NCBI RefSeq assembly: GCF_016862315.1
Contig: NZ_BOMS01000078.1
Span: forward strand, 1 to 64,000
Direction of reading: 5' to 3'
Origin: Actinoplanes palleronii
GTDB taxonomy: Bacteria; Actinomycetota; Actinomycetes; Mycobacteriales; Micromonosporaceae
Length of the DNA stretch: 64,000 nucleotides
This document shows positions 15,526 through 23,521 of this stretch, piece after piece; position 1 is the first letter of the stretch; each line of letters begins with the position of its first letter. Below the pieces are notes generated by a model that worked only from the letters and a program-made list of their open reading frames with translations, was not told the DNA's origin and ran no database searches. A program made the position numbers and the translations under genes.

Positions 15526-16767
15526 TCAGCGGGTGGCGCCCCAAGGTCCGTCGTCCCACCGGTCGCTGCGCGCGGCCGGGGCGGCCGGCGTGTTCCAGGT
15601 TTCCGGCAGGGTCGGCGACCAGGTGGTGACGCCGCCGGATGGCGCGGCGTTCCAGTCCGCGGCAGCGGCCGCACCGGCCAGGCGACCGTACGACTCGACG
15701 ATCCGGGTGGCGACGAGCCCGGCAATGAACACCGTGCCGGCGATCGCGAAGAGCGAGATGTCCAGCTCCCGGCGGGTCTGGTAGTCCAAGAACAGGGTCA
15801 GCCCGGTGACCGCGAAGAGCGTGCCGAAGATGCCACCGCGCCGGCCGTACGCGCTGGTCCCGCCGAGCAGGGCCAGCCCGAGGCCGATACCGGTCCACTC
15901 CAGCCCGGTGCCGGGCCGGATCGGGTCGGCCGTGTTGCCGGCCAGGATCACGCCGGCGCCGGCCGCGAAGACCGAGGAGAGGATCAGCGCCAGCAGCACC
16001 GGCAGCACCACGGCGGAGCCACGCCGGGCGGCCGGGTCGCCGACCGGGCGCATCCGGCCGAAGAACCGGCGCACCGGGCCGATCGCGCCGAGCCCGCCAC
16101 CCAGCACGGCCAGGATCGCGAAGCCGCCGAAGAGAAGGAACGCGCGGCCGGTGGGCTCCCAGGTGCCCTGCACCGCGACCGGGTCGACCCGGAGCTGGTC
16201 GAAAGTGATCACTCCGAACGCGGCGGCCAGGGTGGCCGCCCAGCCGGGCACGTGCAGCAGCAGGATCAGCGCGCCGACGATCAGGCCGCCGACCGCCGCG
16301 ATGATCAGGGCCGGGACGAGCGACTGGAGGATGCCCTTGTCGCCGTTCTCGGCGAACTGGAACTCGGCGGCCAGCACGATCGGGCCGATCGCCAGGTTCG
16401 GCACGCCGGCCCGCAGCGACAGCCCGGCGCCGAGCGCGACCAGGCCGATCGCCGCACCGGCGACCAGCAGGCCGTCCAGCGCCGGCCGCTGCAGGGCGGC
16501 GGAGTCCTCGCGCCACAGCAGGAAACCGAGCACACCGGCGACCACCAGGAGAACGACCTCCCAGCCCAGGTGCACCCCGAGCCGGTCGCGGCCGTCGTCC
16601 TCGGCGGGAGCGGCAGCCGGGATCGCGGTCACCGGCGCCGCCAACGACTGGTCGAGCGTCCCACCCGCCACGGCGTCCTCGAACTGCACGCGGCGACGGT
16701 ACGCAGCCGGATCGTTCTCGGCCGTGCTCTCACCCGGCCGACGCATCGTGGTGTCGTCGTACGCCAT
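15526..16767 (-). CDS. Polytopic membrane protein resembling an ABC sugar/branched-chain permease
   Basis: 413 residues with about nine or ten hydrophobic segments after a 60-residue cytoplasmic N-terminus. LGAGLSLRAGVPNLAIGPIVL resembles the glycine-rich substrate segment of the ribose/branched-chain amino acid permease family (BPD_transp_2). No ATPase or binding protein is adjacent, so transport is inferred only from resemblance. ATG 16767 (MAYDDTTMRR) is preceded by AAGGAGG at ideal spacing, which rules out the longer upstream frame. Confidence 0.65.
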   Translation of the reverse strand: MAYDDTTMRRPGESTAENDPAAYRRRVQFEDAVAGGTLDQSLAAPVTAIPAAAPAEDDGRDRLGVHLGWEVVLLVVAGVLGFLLWREDSAALQRPALDGLLVAGAAIGLVALGAGLSLRAGVPNLAIGPIVLAAEFQFAENGDKGILQSLVPALIIAAVGGLIVGALILLLHVPGWAATLAAAFGVITFDQLRVDPVAVQGTWEPTGRAFLLFGGFAILAVLGGGLGAIGPVRRFFGRMRPVGDPAARRGSAVVLPVLLALILSSVFAAGAGVILAGNTADPIRPGTGLEWTGIGLGLALLGGTSAYGRRGGIFGTLFAVTGLTLFLDYQTRRELDISLFAIAGTVFIAGLVATRIVESYGRLAGAAAAADWNAAPSGGVTTWSPTLPETWNTPAAPAARSDRWDDGPWGATR

Positions 16768-16894
16768 GGTCCGCGCCTCCTTACGCCTCCACGAGCGGTT
16801 CGAGGCGCACGCTACTCCGGGACAGCCCGCCCGCCGCACAGAGTACGGATACGAAGCGGACTCAGTTCAGACCCGCCGACGACGAGTCCGCACG

Positions 16895-17416
16895 TCAGCG
16901 GCGACCGGTCGGACGGTCGGAGCCGTCGTCCTCCCGATCGGGCCGGTCCGGCACCCGGCAGGTGCGCTCCAGCCACAGCGCGGCGCCGACCAGCGCCGCG
17001 GCCGCGAACAGCGTGGTGCCCACGGTCGGCACGTCCGACTGGGCGGCGTCGGTGGGCTCCAGCGCCAGCCAGGCGAGCACGCCCGCGGCGAAGCCACCGG
17101 TGAGCGAGCCGACCAGCGAGGACGCCTTGGCGAGTGCGACGTACCGCGCGACCACCAGCGGCTCGACCCGGGGCGCGCCCGGCTTGCGCTGGATCCGCGC
17201 GGCGGTGTTGTGCGCCAGGTAGGCCTCGGCGACGGCGAGCGCGAACAGCACGATCGCGGCCGTCCACGGCAGCGGCGTGAGCTGGTAGAAGACCTGGTTG
17301 TAGCCGAGCAGCAGCCAGCCGAGGGCCGCGCCGATCAGCGCGGCGACCACCAGAGCCGAGACGCTCGTCGGCTGCAGTGACGGGTCGGTCGGGCGACCGT
17401 CGGGATTGGCGCTCAC
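16895..17416 (-). CDS. DUF3180 membrane protein of the folate operon
   Basis: 173 residues with four hydrophobic segments (SALVVAALIGAALGWLLL, WTAAIVLFALAVAEAYLA, GSLTGGFAAGVLAWLAL, TLFAAAALVGAALWL). It matches the actinobacterial DUF3180 family that follows folK. The GTG start overlaps the folK stop as GTGA, so translation is coupled. The biochemical role is unknown. The C-terminus is a charged cytoplasmic tail. Confidence 0.85.
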   Translation of the reverse strand: MSANPDGRPTDPSLQPTSVSALVVAALIGAALGWLLLGYNQVFYQLTPLPWTAAIVLFALAVAEAYLAHNTAARIQRKPGAPRVEPLVVARYVALAKASSLVGSLTGGFAAGVLAWLALEPTDAAQSDVPTVGTTLFAAAALVGAALWLERTCRVPDRPDREDDGSDRPTGRR

Positions 17417-17940
17417 AGGGTCGACTCTAGCGACAGATCCGGACGCGACGTCACCGCGGCGACGTCGGCGGCGAGTTCCGGCACGTTCAGCAGATCGGCG
17501 ATCCGGCCGTGCCCGGGCAGTTCGCCGCCGGGTTGCAGGTCGAGCCACGGGCGCAGCACGAAGGCGCGCAGGTGGGCACGCGGATGCGGCAGGGTCAGCT
17601 CGGGATCGTCGCTGGCCACCGACCGGCCTTCGGCGTCCCAGACGGCCAGCACGTCGACGTCCAGGGTGCGCGGGCCGTACCGGCGTTCCGGGTCCCGCTC
17701 GCGACCTTCGGCCGCCTCGCACGCGCGGGCGCGAGCAAGCCAGTCGCGCGAGGTCGCGGCCGCGTCCTCGGCGAGGAGCACGGCATTGAGGTACGGCGGC
17801 TGCTCGGTGTCGCCCCACGGCGGCGTCTCGTACACCCCGGACACCTGCCGGACGCTCCCGCCGAGCAGGGCCACCGCCGCGCGCAGGTGCGCCAGCCGGT
17901 CACCGAGGTTGCTGCCCAGCGACAGCACGGCGCGGGTCAC
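17413..17940 (-). CDS. folK: 2-amino-4-hydroxy-6-hydroxymethyldihydropteridine pyrophosphokinase
   Basis: Transfers pyrophosphate from ATP to 6-hydroxymethyl-dihydropterin in folate synthesis. 175 residues. The N-terminus AVLSLGSNLGDR and the central RYGPRTLDVDVLAVW (with the metal-binding Asp pair) and LPHPRAHLRAFVLRPW are classical HPPK motifs. The GTG start overlaps the folB stop (GTGA). Confidence 0.96.
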   Translation of the reverse strand: MTRAVLSLGSNLGDRLAHLRAAVALLGGSVRQVSGVYETPPWGDTEQPPYLNAVLLAEDAAATSRDWLARARACEAAEGRERDPERRYGPRTLDVDVLAVWDAEGRSVASDDPELTLPHPRAHLRAFVLRPWLDLQPGGELPGHGRIADLLNVPELAADVAAVTSRPDLSLESTL

Positions 17941-18302
17941 CGGGCGCGCTCACGGCGTAGGGTCACCGCGACGTCGGCGAACTCGTGCGGGATCGGCGCC
18001 TGCGGCTTGTGCACGGTGACCTCGGCGGCGACCACCCGCGGGTCGGCCAGGCAGACGTCGAGCAGCCGGTCGGCGAGCCGCTCCAGCAGGTTGACCGGCT
18101 CACCGGTGAGCACTCCGACCAGCGCGGACGCCAATTCGCCGTAGTGCACGGTGTCCGCCACGTCATCGGTCGCCGCGGCACGTTCCAAATCAAGATCCAG
18201 GTGTACGTCCACAACGAAGTCCTGGCCCTGCTCACGCTCGAAGTCGTACACGCCGTGGTGGCCGCGGGCGCGCAGGCCGGTCAGCGTGATCCGTCCGGTC
18301 AA
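17937..18302 (-). CDS. folB: Dihydroneopterin aldolase
   Basis: Cleaves dihydroneopterin to hydroxymethyl-dihydropterin and glycolaldehyde. 121 residues. The signature GLRARGHHGVYDFEREQGQDF carries the active-site Glu of the family, and the C-terminal VTVHKPQAPIP contains the conserved Lys. The start is TTG 18302, with GGGAGAG about 5 bases upstream, 28 bases after folP. The longer frame reaching back into folP has no support. Confidence 0.95.
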   Translation of the reverse strand: MTGRITLTGLRARGHHGVYDFEREQGQDFVVDVHLDLDLERAAATDDVADTVHYGELASALVGVLTGEPVNLLERLADRLLDVCLADPRVVAAEVTVHKPQAPIPHEFADVAVTLRRERAR

Positions 18303-18330
18303 CGGTCTCTCCCTCGCTCCAGGTGGCACG

Positions 18331-19236
18331 TCAGCTCGGCTCCCCGCCGTACGAAATCTGGTTGGTGATGAGTCGCGGCGATCCGGTGGCGCGCCAGACG
18401 GCCAGTGCGTCGACGGTCTCGCGGACCTCATGGACCCGGACGCCCCAGGCGCCGGCGGCGGCGGCCAGCAGTGAGGTGGCGAGCGTGGCCGCCTCCCGGC
18501 CGTCGACCGGGCGCGGCGTGCCGTCCGGACCAGCGAGGAGCCGGCCCAGGTAGGTCTTGCGGCTGGCCGCGAAGAGCACCGGGAAACCGAGGTCGACGAG
18601 GACGTCCAGGCGGGCGCTGAGTGCCCAGTTGTGTTCCGCGTTCTTCGCGAACCCGAGCCCCGGGTCGATAACGATCTGACCGGGATCGACACCTGCCGCG
18701 ATCGCGGCGTCGGCCCGGGCCCGCAGTTCGTCGCGCACCTCGGTGACCACGTCCCGGTAGCTGGCGAGCTGCTGCATGTCGCGGGAGTGCCCGCGCCAGT
18801 GCATCAGGATCCACGGGCAGCCGGCCGCCGCGGCGACCGCGGCCATGCCCGGATCGGCCAGACCGCCGGAGACGTCGTTGATCGCCACGGCGCCGGCCGC
18901 GAGGGCTGCCTCGGCGACCGCGGCCCGCGTGGTGTCGATGCTCAGCGGGACGCCCGCGGCGGCGAGCTGTTCGATCACCGGCACGACCCGGGCGGCCTCC
19001 GTCGCCGCGTCCACGCGCTCGGCGCCGGGGCGGGTGGACTCGCCACCGACATCGACGATGTTTGCGCCCTGGTGCATCAAAGAAATGCCATGTTCGACGG
19101 CGGCGCCCAGGTCGGCGTACCGCCCGCCGTCGGAGAAGGAGTCCGGGGTGACGTTCAGGACGCCCATCACGACCGGGTGATCCCGGTGCAGCAGCTCAGC
19201 GCTGGTGACCTGCGCTTCTGTCGGCGGAGTCGGCAC
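18331..19236 (-). CDS. folP: Dihydropteroate synthase
   Basis: Condenses the pterin pyrophosphate with p-aminobenzoate; the sulfonamide target. 301 residues, TIM barrel. Pterin-binding motifs MGVLNVTPDSFSDGG (about residues 24-38), IVDVGGESTRPGAE and DPGLGFAKN are intact. The GTG start has no clear ribosome site. It is the first gene of the minus-strand folP-folB-folK-DUF3180 run here. In related genomes folE directly precedes it, but here folE lies 13 kb away beyond the secretion-like block. Confidence 0.96.
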   Translation of the reverse strand: MPTPPTEAQVTSAELLHRDHPVVMGVLNVTPDSFSDGGRYADLGAAVEHGISLMHQGANIVDVGGESTRPGAERVDAATEAARVVPVIEQLAAAGVPLSIDTTRAAVAEAALAAGAVAINDVSGGLADPGMAAVAAAAGCPWILMHWRGHSRDMQQLASYRDVVTEVRDELRARADAAIAAGVDPGQIVIDPGLGFAKNAEHNWALSARLDVLVDLGFPVLFAASRKTYLGRLLAGPDGTPRPVDGREAATLATSLLAAAAGAWGVRVHEVRETVDALAVWRATGSPRLITNQISYGGEPS

Positions 19237-19333
19237 CCGTAGAGAGTACGGGGCAAGGGTCGTTCGAACAGGTGTACGATACGTGATGACTCAGATTCAA
19301 CCACTCCTTCACCTTGAGTAACGAAACGGACGC

Positions 19334-19362
19334 TTGTTGCTCGCAAGTACGAGCCGTACTCT
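19334..19362 (+). promoter_or_regulatory. Possible promoter of the type IV secretion-like operon
   Basis: TTGTTG (19334-19339), a 17-base spacer and TACTCT (19357-19362) fit a vegetative promoter, reading toward the secretion genes. The palindrome GTAC-gagcc-GTAC overlaps the -10 region and could be an operator. Confidence 0.35.
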
Positions 19363-19405
19363 TCGGATCTGGGCATCATGAAGTGACCGAAGAGAGCAGA
19401 CGAGC

Positions 19406-19534
19406 ATGGCAATGCCCGAACGGCTCACTCGACGTGGTGAGCTACAGGCAGCACGATATGGGCGTTGCCGAACGGCTTCAACACTGCAGCGTGTCCGTAC
19501 CCCCCATACCGGACACGGGGAGGTTTACCGATGA
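19406..19534 (+). CDS. Possible 42-aa leader peptide of the secretion operon
   Basis: A short basic reading frame (MAMPERLTRRGELQAARYGR...) whose TGA overlaps the ATG of the next gene as ATGA. That arrangement is used by almost every later gene in this operon. Its ribosome site is weak and no family is recognised, so it may be chance. Confidence 0.3.
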   Translation: MAMPERLTRRGELQAARYGRCRTASTLQRVRTPHTGHGEVYR

Positions 19535-19827
19535 TCGCCACTGAGCTCGCCGGACAGGTCACGACGGCGTTCCAGAGCACTGTGCTCGCCGCCGCCGCCG
19601 ACCCCAAGGGCATCAACACCTCAGGCATCGTCACTTTCTTCGCGAGCAACGTCGCGCCGATCCTGCTGGCCGTGCTGGGGGTCATCTTCATCGGCCGCGC
19701 CAGCCGCGGTGAGATCTCCAAGGTGCTCACCAGCTCGGCGATCGCCATCGTGGGCCTGGCCTTCATAGCCGGCGCCGCGACGCTCTTCTTCCTCGGTGAC
19801 TACCTGATCAAGTTGATTTTCAACTGA
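19531..19827 (+). CDS. VirB2/TrbC-like small membrane protein (candidate pilin/channel subunit)
   Basis: 98 residues. The short N-terminal region (MIATELAGQVTTAFQSTVL) is followed by two hydrophobic helices (VAPILLAVLGVIFIGRAS, about residues 43-60, and AIAIVGLAFIAGAATLFFLGDYL, about 70-92). The two-helix layout, size and position before PrgI and VirB4 homologues match VirB2/TrbC-type subunits. GGGGAGG lies 7 bases before the ATG, giving the best ribosome site in the operon. Assignment rests on topology and context, not on a specific sequence signature. Confidence 0.6.
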   Translation: MIATELAGQVTTAFQSTVLAAAADPKGINTSGIVTFFASNVAPILLAVLGVIFIGRASRGEISKVLTSSAIAIVGLAFIAGAATLFFLGDYLIKLIFN

Positions 19828-19828
19828 G

Positions 19829-20191
19829 ATGCGGCTCCGGACCGACGACGACATCTACCGGGCCCGCCTGGTCTATCTCGGCCCGCCCGGGTACACGCTG
19901 CCCGTCCACCTGCCGTACGCGCAGTACGGCATGTTCGTGGTGCTGGTGCCGCTCTTCATGGTCATTCACTACTTCCTCACGCTCGAATTCGACCCGTTCC
20001 CGGCCTGGGAGATCGCCCTGGCCATGGTGACGACGTCGTACGTGTTCCGGCATGTCGATCCGGACCGGCCGGCCCGGATGGTCATCCGCACCGCGCTCAC
20101 CGACTGGCGCCGCACCCGCGAGCCCGCCATCGAGCGACGCGACCCGAGGCTTGTCGCCACGCGCATTCGGGTTCGGGAGGAGTTGGTATGA
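19829..20191 (+). CDS. PrgI/VirB3-like membrane protein
   Basis: 120 residues. An N-terminal soluble segment (VYLGPPGYTLPVHLPYAQYG) is followed by two close hydrophobic helices (MFVVLVPLFMVIHYFLTL and WEIALAMVTTSYVFRHVD) and a basic C-terminal tail ending in conserved-looking DWRRTREP. This is the PrgI-type pattern found just upstream of VirB4-like ATPases in Gram-positive type IV systems. The start follows the previous stop by one base, and its own stop overlaps the VirB4-like start (ATGA), so the three are translationally coupled. Confidence 0.7.
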   Translation: MRLRTDDDIYRARLVYLGPPGYTLPVHLPYAQYGMFVVLVPLFMVIHYFLTLEFDPFPAWEIALAMVTTSYVFRHVDPDRPARMVIRTALTDWRRTREPAIERRDPRLVATRIRVREELV

Positions 20192-23100
20192 CCAGCGGGA
20201 ATCCGTCGCAGGGGCATCCCCGCGGAGGTGAGTCGTCGCCGGGCAGGCAGAGTAACGGTGTGCGCTCGGACAACTACTCCTCGCCGGACTCCCTCGACGA
20301 GGTCGAGGAGCTGGTCACCGCCCCCGGTCACGGCGGCGTGGGAGTGTTCCAGGCACCGAACGCGGTCCGTTCGCACGGCGCCCCGGTCGACACCACCTTG
20401 GACATCGACTCGCCGTTCCTCGATCTCTTCGGTGGCACCAGCACGCCCGCCCGGCCGATCCCGGCCACCCGTCCGAGTGATCTTCCGGCAAACCCGGAGG
20501 AGACCAACGGCCGCCGTGCCAACGGATCCGGCGGATCGAACGGATCCCGTGCGGTGCCGCTGCCGGCCGCCCCGATCGCGGAGCCGCCGGTCGCCGAGCC
20601 GCCCGCCGCCGACGGCTGGCAGGGCGCGCCGTTCACCCGGGCCCCGGCCGGCCCGGAGCCGGACTATTTCCCGGAACCCGCCGCGGTGCCCGACGACCCG
20701 GACGCCGACGACTGGTCCGAGTACGACGAGTGGCCGCCGAAAGCCGCGCAGCCCGCTCCCACTCCGGCGCCGGCGCCGGCCCGTTGGCAGAGTGTCGCCG
20801 CTCCCGCCGAGTTGCCGCCAGCTCCCGAGCCCGTCGCGGCCGCCCTGCCGGTGCCGGTCCCGGAGAAGGCACCCGCCCGGCGCAAGGAGAAGGCGCCGGC
20901 CCGCCGGGACCCGTCCCGCGGCCGGGAGCCGAAAGCCCAGAAGCCGGTGCCGCTGCGCCCGCAGAAGCTCAAGTTCAACGACCGCGACCCCTCGATCGAG
21001 CTGGCGATCAGCGAGATCGCCGGGCACCTCACGTTCACCCAGAGCACCGTCACGGCCTGGTACTACCTACCCGAGGTCCGCTGGGCGTTCCGCCCCGACG
21101 CGGAACGTGAGGCGCTGCTCAGCGCGATCTCCGAGCAGTACGCCGGTCTGGCCGGGTTCCGGCTGCACCTGCGGCGCACCACCCGGCCGTTCCCTGCCGA
21201 CGAGTGGGCCCGCACCGTCGACTCGTTCACCGCCAAGCCGCTGCCCGACGTGCACGGCGGGACGTCCTGGTCGGACCACCTGGTCGCGGCGCAACGGCAC
21301 CTGCTCTCGGTGAACCACGCGGAGGGGCAGACGTACCTCGGTGTCACGTTCGCCCGGCGCTCGCTCGGCGACACGTTCTCCGAGCGGGTGCTGCGCGCCT
21401 TCGGCCGCGGCACGTCCGAGAACGAGCGGCGCAAGCTCGGTCGTACGGTCGAGCAGTTCGACGAGGTGCTCAACGCGTTCGGCATGCGCGGCCGGCGGGT
21501 CACCCCGCAGGAGCTGGAATGGCTGCTGTTCCGCTCGGTGGCACTCGGCATGGCCCCGCCCGGGCTGCTCTCCCCGGTCTCCAACGGCCACTGGGAGACC
21601 GGCGACCTGCTCGCGCTGACCGAGCAGGTGGAGCGGTACCGCACGCCGTACGGCTCCACGGTCAAGCTGGTCAACCGGATGACCGGCGAGGAGCGCCACG
21701 TCGCGGTGCTCTCGGTCGGCCGGATGGAACCGCTGGAGATCCCGGAGAAGCACGAGCCGTGGATGCACTTCCACGAGCGCCTGCCCTGGCCGATGGAGCT
21801 CTCCTCCCGGCTCGACATCCTCGGCTCGAACAGCTCGTTCAAGAACCTCGAGCACCGGCTGCGGATGATCCGCTCACAGCAGCTGGACTACGCCGAGCAC
21901 GGCATCGACGCGCCGCCCGAGCTGGAACGCCTGGCCAAGCGCGCGCTGGTGATCGGCGACGAGATGACCACCGGGCTGCCCACCGACTCGGCCCGGGCGC
22001 ACGGCTGGCACCGGATCGCGGTCAGCGGCGCCAACCGCGAGGAGTGCCTGGAACGCGCCCGGCGGCTGATCCAGCTCTACTCCCGGGAGTTGCGGATCTC
22101 GCTGCAGCACCCGAAGAACCAGGACCAGCTGGCCCGCGAGTTCATCCCGGGCGAGCCGATCGCCAACACCGGGTACGTCCGGCGGATGCCGGTCAAGCTG
22201 CTCGCGGCGGCACTCCCGCAGGCCGCCTCCACGGTCGGTGACCGGCGTGGCGACCTGATCGGGCGTACCGCTGGCACCTGCCGCCGGCCGGTCTTCCTCG
22301 ACCTGCACTTCCCGATGGAGGTGCGGGAACGCTCCGGGCTCGGCGTCTTCGTGGCCGAACCCGGTGGTGGCAAGTCCACGCTGATGGGCGCGCTCGGCTA
22401 TCTCAACGCCCGCCGTGGCGTGCAGGTGACCCTGCTCGACCCGTCCGGGCCGCTCGCCCGGCTGTGCTCGATGCCGGAGCTCAAGCCGTACAGCCGGGTG
22501 ATCAACCTGACCGGTTCCGAGCAGGGGACGCTCGCACCGTACGCGCTGATCCCGACCCCGGTCCGCTCCGAGTTCTCCACCGGCGCCCCCGGCGACCGGG
22601 AATACGAGATCGCGGTCTCCAACGCGCGGGCCGAACGCCGCATGCTGGTCCAGGACATCTGCTCGATGCTGGTGCCGCCGCAGGTCGCCAAGGAGGCGTC
22701 CACCGCGACGCTGCTGCGGCACGCGGTACGCCAGGTCCCGGCCGAGGAGACGTCCACCCTCGACGACGTGGTCACCACCCTGCAGCAGCTGGACAACGAC
22801 GAGGGCCGCGAGCTGGCCAACCTGTTGCTGGACACCGCGGAGATGCCGCTCGCGCTGCTCTTCTTCGGCCGGCCGCCGGCACACCTGCTCGGTGCGGACG
22901 CCGCGCTCACCGTCATCACGATGGCCGGTCTGCGACTGCCCGACCTGAAGATCGAGCGGGAGTACTGGTCGGCCGAGGAGTCGCTGGCACTGCCGATGCT
23001 GCACACCGCGCACCGGCTCGCCGTCCGGCGCTGTTACGGCGGCTCGATGTCGTCCCGCAAGATGGTCGGCCTCGACGAGGCGCACTTCATGGAGGGCTGG

Positions 23101-23520
23101 CGGTCCGGCCGGTCGTTCCTGGTCCGGCTCGCCCGCGACTCCCGGAAGTGGAACCTGGCCGCGATGGTGGCCTCGCAGAACCCGCGCGACATCCTCGGCC
23201 TGGACGTGCAGAACCTGGTCTCCACCGTCTTCGTCGGCCGGATCGCCGAAGACCAGGAGATCGCTTCCGAAGCGTTGCGGTTGCTGCGGGTCCCGGTACA
23301 CGACGGGTACGAAGCGACCCTCGCGTCGCTGTCCCAGGTCGACACGTCGTCCCAGCAGCGGCTGGGCTTCCGCGAGTTCGTGATGCGGGACGTGGACGGT
23401 CGGGTCCAGAAGGTTCGCGTCGACGTCTCGTATGTCGACGGGTTGTTGGAGCACCTGGATACGACGCCTGGAGCGGCGCAGCCGACGGTGGTGCCGCTCC
23501 CATCCGACCTGGAGGTTTGA
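20188..23520 (+). CDS. VirB4/TraE-like conjugation ATPase
   Basis: 1110 residues. Residues 1-265 are a Pro/Ala-rich disordered extension, unusual for VirB4. A folded N-terminal domain follows (about 270-690). The P-loop ATPase domain has Walker A AEPGGGKST (723-731) and Walker B MVGLDEAHF (Asp963-Glu964). ASQNPRDILGLDVQNL and EDQEIASEALRLL further on are typical of VirB4/TraG-type hexameric ATPases. In type IV systems this protein powers channel assembly and substrate transfer at the inner membrane. Its ATG overlaps the PrgI-like stop. Base composition is normal for the genome. Confidence 0.85.
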   Translation: MTSGNPSQGHPRGGESSPGRQSNGVRSDNYSSPDSLDEVEELVTAPGHGGVGVFQAPNAVRSHGAPVDTTLDIDSPFLDLFGGTSTPARPIPATRPSDLPANPEETNGRRANGSGGSNGSRAVPLPAAPIAEPPVAEPPAADGWQGAPFTRAPAGPEPDYFPEPAAVPDDPDADDWSEYDEWPPKAAQPAPTPAPAPARWQSVAAPAELPPAPEPVAAALPVPVPEKAPARRKEKAPARRDPSRGREPKAQKPVPLRPQKLKFNDRDPSIELAISEIAGHLTFTQSTVTAWYYLPEVRWAFRPDAEREALLSAISEQYAGLAGFRLHLRRTTRPFPADEWARTVDSFTAKPLPDVHGGTSWSDHLVAAQRHLLSVNHAEGQTYLGVTFARRSLGDTFSERVLRAFGRGTSENERRKLGRTVEQFDEVLNAFGMRGRRVTPQELEWLLFRSVALGMAPPGLLSPVSNGHWETGDLLALTEQVERYRTPYGSTVKLVNRMTGEERHVAVLSVGRMEPLEIPEKHEPWMHFHERLPWPMELSSRLDILGSNSSFKNLEHRLRMIRSQQLDYAEHGIDAPPELERLAKRALVIGDEMTTGLPTDSARAHGWHRIAVSGANREECLERARRLIQLYSRELRISLQHPKNQDQLAREFIPGEPIANTGYVRRMPVKLLAAALPQAASTVGDRRGDLIGRTAGTCRRPVFLDLHFPMEVRERSGLGVFVAEPGGGKSTLMGALGYLNARRGVQVTLLDPSGPLARLCSMPELKPYSRVINLTGSEQGTLAPYALIPTPVRSEFSTGAPGDREYEIAVSNARAERRMLVQDICSMLVPPQVAKEASTATLLRHAVRQVPAEETSTLDDVVTTLQQLDNDEGRELANLLLDTAEMPLALLFFGRPPAHLLGADAALTVITMAGLRLPDLKIEREYWSAEESLALPMLHTAHRLAVRRCYGGSMSSRKMVGLDEAHFMEGWRSGRSFLVRLARDSRKWNLAAMVASQNPRDILGLDVQNLVSTVFVGRIAEDQEIASEALRLLRVPVHDGYEATLASLSQVDTSSQQRLGFREFVMRDVDGRVQKVRVDVSYVDGLLEHLDTTPGAAQPTVVPLPSDLEV

Positions 23521-23521
23521 G

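Noticed and set aside
19314..19544. 76-aa plus-strand frame before the VirB2-like gene
   Set aside because: It has no ribosome site, a Cys/His-rich random composition, and overlaps the better coupled 42-codon frame.
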